Origin: an uncultured Bryobacterales bacterium
Lineage (GTDB): Bacteria > Acidobacteriota > Terriglobia > Bryobacterales > UBA6623
Assembly: GCA_951813605.1 (NCBI GenBank)
Contig: OX638379.1
Location: 1,870,471 to 1,934,470, forward strand
Direction: 5' to 3'
Length of the DNA stretch: 64,000 nt
Part shown: positions 54,015 to 63,962 of the stretch, piece by piece
Layout: each line of letters starts with the position of its first letter
Position numbering within the stretch: the stretch's first letter is position 1
Notes under the pieces: model-generated
The model's database searches: none
The model's input: the letters and a program-made list of their open reading frames with translations, nothing else
What the model was told of the DNA's origin: nothing
Program-made: the position numbers and the translations under genes

Positions 54015-57000
54015 CTATTCGAACGGCTGCGCTCCGATTGAGCCTTCCAAAAAGCCGATATATCCCGGATCGCTCACGCGCTCTAACCCCTCTTGGGCGC
54101 GCGCCGCAATTTCGTCCAGCCCCATCCTTGCGGAGATCTCGCCGGTCGAGTCTTGCAAGCGAGCGGCCGAGACGTGCTTGATCAGCCTCCCACAGCGGCG
54201 GATGGCCTGCGATTGAGCGGCCTCGAGCCGTTCCCGATACCAATCGCTCGTTAGCACTGACTCCCTGGTAAACATCGATCGGAATTCAGTAAAGTCCGCC
54301 GTCAGCCCGTCGTAATCGCCGAACGCCATGATCGACAGCAATGCCTTCACGGGAGGGCAAACCGCATCGGCGGAACCGTCCTCGAAATACAGGCGAGCAG
54401 TCGTCTGATGCGCCTCGGCGATGTAGCGGATGCCGTCAGCGAATGCCGCCGCATCCTGGGTCTCGGGTCGCAGGATCGGTCCGTCGAACACCATCGTCGG
54501 ATTGTCGAAGACGCGCGCAACGAAGCGCCGAACGAACGGTGCGTTGATACGGTAGCCGAGACGGCTCGCCAGTACTGGACCGTCGTCGTCTTCGTAGTCT
54601 TCCAGCTTTTCTAAAAGCCCCTCGGATATAAGAAACGATGGGTCGCGCTCTTCCGGCGACATGCGGCACCAAATCTCCGGAACCAGCAAGCTAATGTCAT
54701 GCATCATCTTGACATCCGGGCCAATGTGCCCGGCGGCCGTGGAGAATCCTCCGAGTCCCGTTAGCGCGTAGGATACGAAGGCCGCATTCAGGTCCGCGGC
54801 GGGCCGCAAGGCGTTGAACGGTCCCTTTGTCAGCGCGCCTTCGCTTCCGAACCCCGTCGTCGATGGACTCTTGCCCGTGAGGGAGGCGATGAAGTCCATG
54901 AACAATTCCGGCAGTTCCTGGTAGTGGATGGGATTGTAGACCGCCAGCCCGCGGACCCCGCTCTTCGGGTCGGGACGATTGTTCCTCCGTCCGACCAGCA
55001 CGGCGTTTACTGGAAGATGCACGGGCCTGTCGGCCGGAATCCTGCGGAAGAGGCGAACGCCCATCCGCGCCGCGTGGCGCTCCATCGGCGCCTCGATGTC
55101 GGGACGGTCCTGCAAGTAGCGAGGATTCTTGGTCGGAACGCCATCGACGAGCCTAGGATTCGCCGAGCACACAGCATACCTGTGATCCGACTTGCCGACA
55201 TTGGACAGGAAGCTCTTCATGGGCGCGCTGAATTGGTCGAATTCCGCCACCCTCTTTGTCATCTGGACGACTTGTTCCTTCCGCAATGGCTCGAAATTCG
55301 AAAGAAAGACCCCTCCCCCGGCCAAGTCTGACTCCGTGCGCTCGTCGAGTCCGCGGTAGATCGCGTCGTCAGGGCGCTGGAACAGCCGGAATTCGCAGTT
55401 TTCTACAAACTTGACGCTGAGTGCAGCGCCTGGGGCGAGCCCGGTCAGGTGCCGGGCGGGAACGACTGTCGAAGCACTGATGTCGTCCTCGGTTTGGATC
55501 TTCTCGGCCGAGACGAAGTCTTGCCGGCACTTGAATGTCCGCCAGGTGTGCTCTCCGATCAGCCCGACCCGGAGGTACGTTCCAACCAATTTGCGATCTT
55601 CGTACTTGAGCTCGTGCCCCGACTGACCGTTCAGGATGTCGACATGGAAGTGCTGGCGCCAATTCTGGTCCCATTCGGGCTTGTAGAAGCGCTTGATGAT
55701 GAGCACGATCGCGTACACGTGGTTGGGCATTCGCGCCAGCCAGTCGTTGAAATCGTCCGTGTAGCCGATCGAAGGTGTCAGCAGCTTGATCACGCTCCCT
55801 AGGGACCGGTCGGCGCTCAGGATCGGCCGGCTCGGCCGTTCTTCGTAAACCTTGCGAATCGGCGAATCCTCGGGCCAGCGATCGGTGTAATCCCGGTTGA
55901 ATATCTCCTCTGCGGCGTCCAAGTCGCGCTCCACATCGGCAACGAACACCGGTCCATACAGCATGTAGTCCCGGAGCGACTTGCTGATTTCGCTCTTCCC
56001 GCCACCGCTAACCGTGCAAGGCTTGTGGCATAACACGCCTTCGGGAACGGTGCCCCGCAATCGCCAGGACGGCGCGGCGGGATGCTTTTCGAGTCGTATG
56101 CGAAAGCCCGAAGGGGCCATGTAGACCTTGCCCGGCATCAGCCGGATGGATTGCCGCGACCCGTTGTGGAACCAGCGGATGTCTTGCGTCCGAAGGCTCA
56201 CCTCAGCGTCTTCCCGTATGTAATACAGATCCGGGAAAGCTCGGTCCCGGCCGTAGCCTTCAGGCTTCAGGTCGATCGTCTCCGGGTACTCGCGGGCCGC
56301 GTCCGCCAGCGTCAGCGGCGTGTACTTCCGCGAGTTGAGGTGGAACTCGTCACCGAGGCTGTGGCTCGGAAAGGCGATAGCGCCGCCGGCATGCTCCTCT
56401 TCGGCGTTTCCGAGCAGGTTCGCCGCAAAACTCAGCTGTGTCTTGATTTCCTTCTTGCAATAGCCGTAGTAATTGTCGGAAATCAACGTGACGATGACCC
56501 CTTCGCCCGTGCGGCAGGTCACCTTGAACGGATTCCCGTCGTTGTAGATCTCGGACTCGTCTCGCCAGCACATCCCGTCGCAACGCTGGCGTTCGGTCGC
56601 GTCGTCGAAGTGCGGCAACCCGACACGCTTTTTCGTGACGTGCTCCAAGTGCGGGGCAAGGATCACGGCCCCTGTGTGACCGCTCCATCCGTCCACGTCC
56701 AAGCCGGCATCGTTTTCCGGGAGGAACGGGTCCCCGGCGTTGCCGAATATCGATTCGACGAAATCCAGATTGCTGACGAGTCCCCCGGGCGCGAAGAATC
56801 GCGTCTCCATTCGAAGTTCGGGAGAGCATCCGGGCACTTCGGGCGAGACTAGCGGACGAAGCAGCAGCGAGACGATGCACTTCGCATTCGAATCGAACGG
56901 CAACCGGCGCGAATCGTCGGGAGGGTCGAGCCCGATACGGAGCAACTTCGCGAAGGTCCTCTTGGGGACCGCCTTCTTGTCCGCAGGGATCGGTAGGCCG

Positions 57001-57455
57001 CCTTCGGCGATATGAAAGGTTCCGCCGGTCGTCCGCCGGTCGTTTCGAGGATTGTTCAGGACGCCGTTGGCGACGCGGTAGGAACTCACGTACCCGGACT
57101 CGAACTCGTAACCGTCGGCGGGCAAGGAGAGTGCCCTGGCCATCCCGTGCCGGTCGAGAACCAAGGTTCGTCCCGGGAGCCAGCGCCTATTTCCCATCCC
57201 GGCGTCGGCGAAGTGCTCCGACAAGAAATCCTCGATGCGTTTATCGGCCCCGCAGCGATGGTCCAGCAGCAATCGAGATTGCTCGCGGTGGTTCGCCAGC
57301 AGGCCTGCGGCCGCTTCGGCCAGGCCCCCGCCTTCCGGCACGAGCCCGCTCGCAACCAGGCGCAGCCCGACATACTCCCTGATGTTTCGCCGGTCCTCCG
57401 CCCGGCTTTCCGCGCTGGATTGCGGGTCGTAGCCGAATGCGCGCTTCAAGTCCAT
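54015..57455 (-). CDS. Very large protein resembling PPi-type phosphoenolpyruvate carboxykinase
   Basis: A 1146-aa cytosolic protein without signal peptide or membrane helices. Size and conserved blocks match, from memory, the family later identified as diphosphate-dependent PEP carboxykinase (EC 4.1.1.38; about 1130-1190 residues), which is often annotated hypothetical in Acidobacteriota. Notable blocks are LPADGYEFESGYVSSYRV and FHIAEGGLPIPADKKAVPKR in the first quarter. CHKPCTVSGGGKSEISKSL, near residues 474-492, is P-loop-like. VHLPVNAVLVGRRNN, HYQELPELFMDFIASLTGKSPSTTG and GSEGALTKGPFNAL lie near 820-875. Such an enzyme would interconvert oxaloacetate plus PPi with PEP, CO2 and phosphate. 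The assignment is inference by similarity recall; a homology search would decide. An AGGTG ribosome site precedes the ATG. Confidence 0.7.
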   Translation of the reverse strand: MDLKRAFGYDPQSSAESRAEDRRNIREYVGLRLVASGLVPEGGGLAEAAAGLLANHREQSRLLLDHRCGADKRIEDFLSEHFADAGMGNRRWLPGRTLVLDRHGMARALSLPADGYEFESGYVSSYRVANGVLNNPRNDRRTTGGTFHIAEGGLPIPADKKAVPKRTFAKLLRIGLDPPDDSRRLPFDSNAKCIVSLLLRPLVSPEVPGCSPELRMETRFFAPGGLVSNLDFVESIFGNAGDPFLPENDAGLDVDGWSGHTGAVILAPHLEHVTKKRVGLPHFDDATERQRCDGMCWRDESEIYNDGNPFKVTCRTGEGVIVTLISDNYYGYCKKEIKTQLSFAANLLGNAEEEHAGGAIAFPSHSLGDEFHLNSRKYTPLTLADAAREYPETIDLKPEGYGRDRAFPDLYYIREDAEVSLRTQDIRWFHNGSRQSIRLMPGKVYMAPSGFRIRLEKHPAAPSWRLRGTVPEGVLCHKPCTVSGGGKSEISKSLRDYMLYGPVFVADVERDLDAAEEIFNRDYTDRWPEDSPIRKVYEERPSRPILSADRSLGSVIKLLTPSIGYTDDFNDWLARMPNHVYAIVLIIKRFYKPEWDQNWRQHFHVDILNGQSGHELKYEDRKLVGTYLRVGLIGEHTWRTFKCRQDFVSAEKIQTEDDISASTVVPARHLTGLAPGAALSVKFVENCEFRLFQRPDDAIYRGLDERTESDLAGGGVFLSNFEPLRKEQVVQMTKRVAEFDQFSAPMKSFLSNVGKSDHRYAVCSANPRLVDGVPTKNPRYLQDRPDIEAPMERHAARMGVRLFRRIPADRPVHLPVNAVLVGRRNNRPDPKSGVRGLAVYNPIHYQELPELFMDFIASLTGKSPSTTGFGSEGALTKGPFNALRPAADLNAAFVSYALTGLGGFSTAAGHIGPDVKMMHDISLLVPEIWCRMSPEERDPSFLISEGLLEKLEDYEDDDGPVLASRLGYRINAPFVRRFVARVFDNPTMVFDGPILRPETQDAAAFADGIRYIAEAHQTTARLYFEDGSADAVCPPVKALLSIMAFGDYDGLTADFTEFRSMFTRESVLTSDWYRERLEAAQSQAIRRCGRLIKHVSAARLQDSTGEISARMGLDEIAARAQEGLERVSDPGYIGFLEGSIGAQPFE

Positions 57456-57998
57456 GGTTCACCTGCCTCGCCGCGACGATTCCTAGAAGCTGCCGGCCGG
57501 ACACTGCCTCGAATGCAATCGCAATGACCTGTGCAACTCCGTCGCCAGGCGGCTGACCACAGCTGGCACGCCTGTCTCAAGTCGAACCGACTGCTGCGAC
57601 GGAGTCCCTACATGGGACGTTGGGAATCGGAGACTGCTTGGCCCGCTTCCGTACCGGCGCTTCGTTGCAGGTGCGAGTTCGGTGCCCTCTCGCGACCAAG
57701 AGACTCCTCCTACATTGTAGTTAGACGCTTCGGCAAGAGTTTCCGGACAAGAATTCCGGGCGACAGCAGCCAACGCGTCAAATTGCCTGTAACAAGTCTG
57801 ATCGATGGGAGAATCCGCTGATGGAATAGAGCCGACAATCGGAAGGGCGAGCCGGTCCGAAGCGAACTGCGACCGGGAACTCAGTCGATGCAAGGGCCCC
57901 GCGATCTGCCAACGCTTTTCTTCACGGAGCCGAGGCACCAGCCGGCCTATGGCCCTCTGATCGAGGCAAGACGGATCCCGGATCCGACCTAGCCTCGT
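57456..57998. other. Intergenic, no recognised feature
   Basis: About 540 bases between the PEPCK-like gene start and the SMP-30 gene end. No coding region, repeat or RNA is convincing. It should hold the promoter of the PEPCK-like gene. Confidence 0.4.
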
Positions 57999-59099
57999 TC
58001 ACCTCCGATATTGCCGGTGGTAGCCGCGTACCTTGAGACGGATGCGATACAGGCTCATGTCGACGGTCACATAAAGAACATTGCTGTCCGAGCCCAGCCC
58101 GAATTCCACATTGCTCGGCAACCCGGACGGTGCCGGGGGAGGAGTCTCCAAGCCCTTGGCTTCTTGCTCCGTCAACGGAGTCTCCTCGACCCTCGCCCCG
58201 CTCGATGTCGGAAGGAATCCTACCTCCTCCCCGTCCGGATCTAGCACGAGAACCCCGGGCTTCGAGGGCTCGCGGGCGGTCAAGTACAAGTTGCCGCGCT
58301 CGTCCACGGTCATGCCGTCGCATCCGAAGTGCGGGCCGAAGTCGTAGAACAGCCGGCGAGGGCCGGAAACCAGCCCGTCGTCACCAAGAGGGAAGGCGTA
58401 AATCCGCATTGGGCCGCGGTTGCCCGGCTCGACCCCAGGCATGCCATCGCTGCCGTTGTTGGTCTCGGCAACATAAAGAGTCTTCCCGTCGGGACTGAGC
58501 GCTATTCCGTTCGGCTTCGTCACTTCGCGAGTGATCTCGGCGACCTCGCCAGCCGGCGTCACTCTATACACGGCCCGGTACGCGAGTTCGCGCGGCTCGT
58601 GCCCCGTGTAGCGCGGATCGGTGAAATAGAGGTTGCCCTTGGCGTCGACGCAAATGTCGTTGGGGGAGTTGAAGCGCTTGCCGCCGAAGTTGTCCGCCAC
58701 GAGCGTCCGCTCCTTGGTAGCCACGTTCCAGCGCGAGATTCGCCGACCGCCGTAGTCGGCGCCTTCGGCAGCGTACAGGAATCCATCCGGTCCGAAGATC
58801 AGGCCGTTGGACTTGCGACTGTCGTCGGCAAAGATCTCGACCTGTTTCGTCGACGGGTCAAATCGGTGGATCCGACCGTTGTTTTCCCCTCGCAAGATGT
58901 CCGAGAAGTAAATCGATCCGTCCGGCCCGACGGCCGGGCCCTCTGTCAAGCCCCCCTTGTCCGTCTCGCCCCGCGTGAAAAGGACTTCAAACCGGGCATC
59001 CGGGTCGACGATAGAATCGCCGCTGGGTGCGGGAAAGTCCTGCCCGGACAAGCCCGATGCGCAAACCAGGACAGCTGCGAGTGCTGTTCCACGTCCCAT
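57999..59099 (-). CDS. Secreted SMP-30/gluconolactonase-family protein
   Basis: A 366-aa protein with a signal peptide (residues 1-19) and a six-bladed SMP-30/LRE propeller. It has LTEGPAVGPDGSIYFSDI with the metal-binding Glu, RFNSPNDICVDAKGNLYFTDPRY with the conserved Asn-Asp, TKPNGIALSPDGKTLYVAETN and a CDGMTVDERGNLYLTA blade. It is likely to hydrolyse an aldonolactone in the periplasm. It is 4 bases downstream of the aldose-1-epimerase-type gene, so the two are probably co-expressed for sugar and lactone handling. Confidence 0.92.
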   Translation of the reverse strand: MGRGTALAAVLVCASGLSGQDFPAPSGDSIVDPDARFEVLFTRGETDKGGLTEGPAVGPDGSIYFSDILRGENNGRIHRFDPSTKQVEIFADDSRKSNGLIFGPDGFLYAAEGADYGGRRISRWNVATKERTLVADNFGGKRFNSPNDICVDAKGNLYFTDPRYTGHEPRELAYRAVYRVTPAGEVAEITREVTKPNGIALSPDGKTLYVAETNNGSDGMPGVEPGNRGPMRIYAFPLGDDGLVSGPRRLFYDFGPHFGCDGMTVDERGNLYLTAREPSKPGVLVLDPDGEEVGFLPTSSGARVEETPLTEQEAKGLETPPPAPSGLPSNVEFGLGSDSNVLYVTVDMSLYRIRLKVRGYHRQYRR

Positions 59100-59103
59100 C
59101 GGC

Positions 59104-60252
59104 CTATCTCGCGTAGAACCGGTACACGGTCGAGGTCGAATAGGTCTCGTCAGGTCGCAGCACGGTGGACGGGAAGTCCGGCTGGTTCGGCGAGTCCGGA
59201 TAGTGCTGGGTCTCTAGGCACAGGCCGCTTCGGTGCTGGTAGGCGACGCCGCCCTTGCCAACGTGGTGGCCATCGAGAAAGTTCCCGCTGTAGAACTGCA
59301 CGCCGGGCTCTTCGGTGAGCACGTCCATCGCGCGCCCGCTGTGCGGGTCGTACACGGTCGCGGCGAGCGATAGCGCGTCATCGTCCCGATTCAGCACGTA
59401 ATTGTGGTCGTACCCAGCACCAAAGCCGATTTGCTCGTGGTCGTCGCCGATACGAGCGCCGATTGCGGTCGCCGTCCGGAAATCCAACGGCGTTCCGTCC
59501 AGAGAAGCAATCTCCCCTGTCGGGATGGATGTCGCGTCGACGGGCGTGTACATGCCGGCATTGATCATCATCTCGTGATCCAAGATCGGGCTCGCCCCGC
59601 CGTCTTTGAGGTTGAAGTAGGAATGGTTGGTGAGGTTTATCACGGTGGGCTTGTCCGTCGTCGCCTCGTAATCGATCTGCAGCTCGTTGTCATCCGTCCA
59701 TGTGTAGGTAACCTTCGAGCTGAGTTCCCCCGGATACCCTTCTTCTCCGTCGGCGCTGACATAGACCATTTCGACACCGTCGCCGGAGGCCGTCGGCGTG
59801 CCTTTCCAAATGACCTTGTCAAAGCCTTTGATTCCGCCGTGCAATGAGTTCGGTTCGTTGTTGACGGGCAGTTCATAGGCCGTCCCGTCAATCTCGAAAC
59901 GCCCTTTGGCGATACGATTCGCGTAGCGGCCCGTGATGGCTCCGAAGTAAGGCGTGTCGGCAACATAAGCGTCGAGAGTGTCGTAACCCAGAACCACGTC
60001 GCCTACGTTGCCGTCACGGTCCGGCACCTCGAGGCTGACGACGATGCCTCCGTATTCGATAATGCCCACCTTTGCCCCTGAGTCGTTCGTCAGCGTGAAC
60101 AGCGCTACGGTCTGGCCGTCGACCGATCCGAAATCGGAGGCTTCGAGCGCCCGCATGCTGGTAGGCTCAGTCTCCGTCGGGCCGCAAGCCCACACCAGGA
60201 GGCTCACGGCGGCTAGGCCGGCTAGCCAGGTGGGCGAGAATTTGAACTGCAT
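59104..60252 (-). CDS. Lipoprotein aldose 1-epimerase (galactose mutarotase family)
   Basis: A 382-aa protein with a lipoprotein signal (SLLVWACGP; lipid-attached Cys near residue 23). A mutarotase domain follows with NEPNSLHGGIKGFDK (His), INLTNHSYFNL (catalytic His) and LCLETQHYPDSPN (catalytic Glu). It interconverts alpha and beta anomers of aldoses. Start at 60252 is chosen because AAGGAG lies seven bases before that ATG; an ATG six codons upstream is less well placed. Periplasmic anchoring suggests action on imported or released sugars, together with the lactonase gene downstream. Confidence 0.92.
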   Translation of the reverse strand: MQFKFSPTWLAGLAAVSLLVWACGPTETEPTSMRALEASDFGSVDGQTVALFTLTNDSGAKVGIIEYGGIVVSLEVPDRDGNVGDVVLGYDTLDAYVADTPYFGAITGRYANRIAKGRFEIDGTAYELPVNNEPNSLHGGIKGFDKVIWKGTPTASGDGVEMVYVSADGEEGYPGELSSKVTYTWTDDNELQIDYEATTDKPTVINLTNHSYFNLKDGGASPILDHEMMINAGMYTPVDATSIPTGEIASLDGTPLDFRTATAIGARIGDDHEQIGFGAGYDHNYVLNRDDDALSLAATVYDPHSGRAMDVLTEEPGVQFYSGNFLDGHHVGKGGVAYQHRSGLCLETQHYPDSPNQPDFPSTVLRPDETYSTSTVYRFYAR

Positions 60253-60321
60253 GGAGGAACTCCTTTCCATACACAGTGTAATCCGGCGCGGCTCTGCCGC
60301 ATCGGAACGAGAGAGCGGTCC

Positions 60322-61323
60322 ATGATCCTGGTCACTGGAGCCACCGGCTTCGTGGGCAACCATGTCGCCCGGTTTCTCGCAAGGCGCGGAGAGCGCCTCC
60401 GCGTCTTGGTGCGCGAATCAAGCGACCGCGCCACTCTCGAGGGCCTTGAAGCGGAGCCATGCGTCGGCGATCTTCTGGACGAGTCGTCACTGCGTCGCGC
60501 CGTCCGCGGGTGCTCCGCAGTCTTCCACGTCGCCGCCGAGTACAAGCTGTGGAGCGCCGACCCGGCCCATGTGTACACCGTGAACGTGGATGGAACACGC
60601 AACATGCTGGAAGCCGCAAGGCACGCTTCGATCGAGCGGTTCGTCTACACCAGCTCGGTGGGAACCATCGCACCGGCGAGGGACGGAACGCCGGTTACCG
60701 AGAAGTCCCCATCGGGTCTCCACGACATGACGGGGGAATACAAGCGGTCAAAATACCTAGCGGAACAATTGGCGCGCCGTGCCGCAAACAGCTTGGACAT
60801 CGTGATAGTGAACCCCACCGCACCGGTAGGCGAGCGGGACTTCAAGCCGACGCCCACGGGCAAGATCGTCCTTGACTTCCTCGAAGGCCGGATGCCTGCC
60901 TATCTCGACACCGGGCTCAATTTGGTTGATGTGCGCGACGTCGCGCGCGGCCATTGGCTGGCCGCCCAGCGCGGTCGAGTCGGAGAGCGCTATCCGCTAG
61001 GAGCGGAGAATATGTCCCTGCGCAGGATCCTCGAGACGCTGGCTGAAATCAGCGGACGGGATGCGCCGCAAGTTCGGCTGCCCTACCTCTTCGCATGGAT
61101 GGCCGGGGCTACGTGCTCGCTTTGGTCGGGGATTTCTGGAAAGCCGCCAGCAATACCCATAGACGGGGTTCGGATGGCTCGACGGTCGATGTACGCGGAT
61201 TGCGACAAGGCACGCCGGGAACTGGGCTTCAACCCCTCGCCCGTGCGAGATGCCCTCTTACGCGCCGTCAAGTGGTTTGAGGAGCAAGCGGCACGACGCC
61301 TTCGGAACCGGCAGCTTCGATGA
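60322..61323 (+). CDS. hpnA: Hopanoid-associated sugar epimerase HpnA
   Basis: A 333-aa extended SDR of the dihydroflavonol-reductase-like type. It has the cofactor motif GATGFVGNHVARF (residues 6-18), the VFHVAAEYKLWSADP block, and the catalytic YKRSK (near 138-142). NPTAPVGERDFKPTPTGKI and the DTGLNLVDVRDVARGHWLA segment are characteristic of HpnA. In hopanoid clusters HpnA is predicted to act on the polyol side chain sugar. Here it is alone, divergent from the mutarotase gene, and 50 kb from hpnJ. Confidence 0.87.
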   Translation: MILVTGATGFVGNHVARFLARRGERLRVLVRESSDRATLEGLEAEPCVGDLLDESSLRRAVRGCSAVFHVAAEYKLWSADPAHVYTVNVDGTRNMLEAARHASIERFVYTSSVGTIAPARDGTPVTEKSPSGLHDMTGEYKRSKYLAEQLARRAANSLDIVIVNPTAPVGERDFKPTPTGKIVLDFLEGRMPAYLDTGLNLVDVRDVARGHWLAAQRGRVGERYPLGAENMSLRRILETLAEISGRDAPQVRLPYLFAWMAGATCSLWSGISGKPPAIPIDGVRMARRSMYADCDKARRELGFNPSPVRDALLRAVKWFEEQAARRLRNRQLR

Positions 61324-61352
61324 GACACACGGCCGCGAACAAGACTCGGAGG

Positions 61353-61676
61353 CTATTGCGTGCGCCTGCGGAGGATGTATAGCCCGCCTTCACAGCGCTC
61401 GAAGAGATACTTCATTGCCGGGTGATGGATCGGATCCCCCGAGCGGTCCTTTTCGAGGTTTCGCTCGGCCACGTAGGTCTCGTGGCGAGCGCCGTGGACG
61501 AGCACGCGGTACCAGGGACGATCCTTCGGGGGACGTGATTTGGCGACTTCTTGGTACCATTCCTCGCTGCCGCTGAAGACCGGGTCCACATCGTAAACCA
61601 CCCCTCGGTAATCGAACAGCAAGTGGTGGACCACTTCGCCGATCGCAAACCGAGCTTCGCTGCCTTGCGGTTTCAC
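61353..61676 (-). CDS. hspQ: Heat shock protein HspQ
   Basis: A 107-aa protein of the HspQ (YccV-like, hemimethylated-DNA-binding) family. ARFAIGEVVHHLLFDYRGVVYDVDP, then PWYRVLVHGARHETYVAERNLE, are the diagnostic blocks. In enterobacteria it modulates Lon-dependent proteolysis and is heat-induced. It follows htpG by 5 bases on the same strand, so the pair is a small heat-shock operon. Confidence 0.92.
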   Translation of the reverse strand: MKPQGSEARFAIGEVVHHLLFDYRGVVYDVDPVFSGSEEWYQEVAKSRPPKDRPWYRVLVHGARHETYVAERNLEKDRSGDPIHHPAMKYLFERCEGGLYILRRRTQ

Positions 61677-61681
61677 GACAA

Positions 61682-63652
61682 TCAGGACTGCGGGCCGGGA
61701 GCCTGCACCGCTCGGACCATTATGCCCTCCAAGGCTTTGTTGAACGGCCCGGGATTCTCCATCTCTGAACCTTCGGCCAGCATGGCGTAGCCGTAGAGCA
61801 ATTGGGCGTAGTCCGGCAGGGAAGGGTCGGTCTTATCCTTTTCGAATCGCTGCTGCAGCCCTTTGACGACCTCGTGGGATCCGTTGACCTCCAGAATCCG
61901 CTTCTGTTTTGGAGCGTTCGGACCGGCCATTCGCAGAATGCGCTCCATCTGGGGGCTCATGTCATGCTCGTCAGAAGTCAGGCAGGAAGGAGAGATCGTC
62001 AGTCGGGTCGAGAGCTGCACTCGCTTGACATTCTCCTCAAGGTGCTTGCCCAGCATCCCGAACAGGTCGCGGTAGAGTTCCTCTTGACTCTTCCGTTCGC
62101 TCTCGGCGTCGGCCTGCTCATCCTCGTCGTCAAGGTCGAGATCTCCCTTAGCCGCCGACTGGAGCTTCTTGCCGTCGTATTCCGGCAAGCGATCCACGAG
62201 GAACTCGTCGACAGGATCGGTCAGGTAGAGCACTTCGAGGCTTCTCTTGCCAAAGGCCTCGAGAAGAGGCGAGCTCTCGACAATGGAGCGCGACTCGCCG
62301 GTGATGTAGTAAATCGATTCCTGGCCGTCCTTCATGCGCAAGACATAGTCGGCAAGAGTCGTTCTCTTTTCGGGGTCCGCTGAAGATTCGAACAGGAGCA
62401 AGGGAAGGATGCGGTCTTTCTGGTCGAAGTTCGTGACAACGCCTTCCTTCAGGGCGCGGCCGAACTGCTTCCAGAATCCGAGGTACTTCTCCTCGTCTTC
62501 GCGCTGCATTGCGACGAACTTGTCCAGCGCCTTTCTGGTAAGGAAGTTGCGGATCCGCTCCACGTGCCGGTTTTCTTGAAGCGCCTGGCGAGAGATGTTG
62601 AGCGGAAGGTCCGAAGAGTCAACCACCCCGCGCATGAAGCGTAGAAAATGCGGCAGCGCGGCGTCGCAACGCTCCATGATCATGACGCGGCGCGCGTACA
62701 GCTGCAATCCGTACTCGGCGTCTGAGACGTACAGGTCCGGTGGCGTGTCCGCCGGCACGAAGAGAACCGATTCGTACTCGGAAATCCCCTCAGCCTTGCA
62801 TCGCAGGTGGAGCATCGGATCCTTCCAGTCGGTCGCGATGTGCTTGTAGAACTCACTGTACTCCTCCTCGTCCACCTCGGACTCGGGTCGCGTCCAAATG
62901 GGCTTCATGGAGTTGAGGGTCTTGTCCTCGAAGACAACCGTGGTCTTGCCATCCGGCTTGACGATGCCCTTCTCGTCGGTGTCCTGCTTTTCCCTGCGCA
63001 CCTTGTGGCGGATCGGATGGGCTATGAAGTTCGAGTAGCGCTTAATCACTGTCTCCAGCACCCACTCGTCGCTAAAGTCCGCGATGCCGGCATCGCGGTC
63101 CACCGGTTTCAGCTGAAGGGTGATGCTAGTGCCCTGGGATTTCTTGGATCCTTCGGAGATCGTGTATGTTCCGTCCGCTTCCGAACTCCAGTGAGTGGCA
63201 GCCTCCTCGCCCGCCTTGCGCGTCACGAGAACTACCTTGTCGGCAACCATGAACGAAGAGTAGAATCCCACGCCGAAGCGTCCGATCAACTCGGGTATCG
63301 CATCCTTGCCGCCGTCCTTTCCAAGGCTCTTTAGCATTTCCTGGGTCCCGGAGCGGGCAATAGAGCCAATGTTGTCGATGACTTCCTGACGCGACATGCC
63401 GATGCCGTTGTCATGAATCGTAAGAAGGCGCTTGTCGGAGTCTGGATCGATCCGAATCTCAAGTTCCTCGCCCTCGGGCAAGAGTTCTGGCGCTGTGAGC
63501 GCGCTGAACCGAAGCTTGTCGAGAGCGTCTGAGGCGTTGGAAATGAGTTCGCGCAGGAAAATATCCTTGTCGGTATAGAGCGAGTGGATCATCAAGTCCA
63601 GCAGTTGCTTGGTTTCTGCTTCAAATGCTCGAGTTTCCTTTGAAATTGACAT
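61682..63652 (-). CDS. htpG: Chaperone HtpG (Hsp90 family)
   Basis: A 656-aa bacterial Hsp90. The N-terminal ATPase domain has DIFLRELISNASDALDK, the ATP-lid region with DNGIGM and IGRFGVGFYSSFMVADKV. The middle domain has LPLNISRQALQENR, and the C-terminal dimerisation part ends with the SEMENPGPFNKALEG block. Start at 63652 (MSISKETRAFEAET) is supported by GGAGG four bases upstream; an upstream in-frame ATG at 63691 is rejected. It is co-transcribed with hspQ. No CIRCE-type element was recognised. Confidence 0.96.
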   Translation of the reverse strand: MSISKETRAFEAETKQLLDLMIHSLYTDKDIFLRELISNASDALDKLRFSALTAPELLPEGEELEIRIDPDSDKRLLTIHDNGIGMSRQEVIDNIGSIARSGTQEMLKSLGKDGGKDAIPELIGRFGVGFYSSFMVADKVVLVTRKAGEEAATHWSSEADGTYTISEGSKKSQGTSITLQLKPVDRDAGIADFSDEWVLETVIKRYSNFIAHPIRHKVRREKQDTDEKGIVKPDGKTTVVFEDKTLNSMKPIWTRPESEVDEEEYSEFYKHIATDWKDPMLHLRCKAEGISEYESVLFVPADTPPDLYVSDAEYGLQLYARRVMIMERCDAALPHFLRFMRGVVDSSDLPLNISRQALQENRHVERIRNFLTRKALDKFVAMQREDEEKYLGFWKQFGRALKEGVVTNFDQKDRILPLLLFESSADPEKRTTLADYVLRMKDGQESIYYITGESRSIVESSPLLEAFGKRSLEVLYLTDPVDEFLVDRLPEYDGKKLQSAAKGDLDLDDEDEQADAESERKSQEELYRDLFGMLGKHLEENVKRVQLSTRLTISPSCLTSDEHDMSPQMERILRMAGPNAPKQKRILEVNGSHEVVKGLQQRFEKDKTDPSLPDYAQLLYGYAMLAEGSEMENPGPFNKALEGIMVRAVQAPGPQS

Positions 63653-63962
63653 GGTTCCTCCGAATTGGAAAGTTTCGGCAAGCCGGTCCACGGCTTGCCC
63701 TTTGCAATCCCCTTTCTACTTTGAATCTATTGGGAATTCCTCAGGGTCGTCAAGTCGGCCTTCCGCAAGCCCCGCGCCAACCCGCCGGCAACTGTCCGGC
63801 CATAGACGCTTTACATGCAGCAGACTCGCGCCAAGGCTGGCGGCAGATGGTTCGGCCGATCCACTGCTACCGGTTCAGGGCGGCTGCAATTTGCATTTGA
63901 CCGGGCGGTGCCGCGGTTGCTAGGTTAGGAGTTCTCTGGCAAGTTCGGCCGAGATTCCAACC
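63653..63962. other. Promoter side of htpG and divergent upstream region
   Basis: About 310 bases without a recognised gene. It should carry the htpG promoter; no heat-shock element was identified with confidence. Confidence 0.35.
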
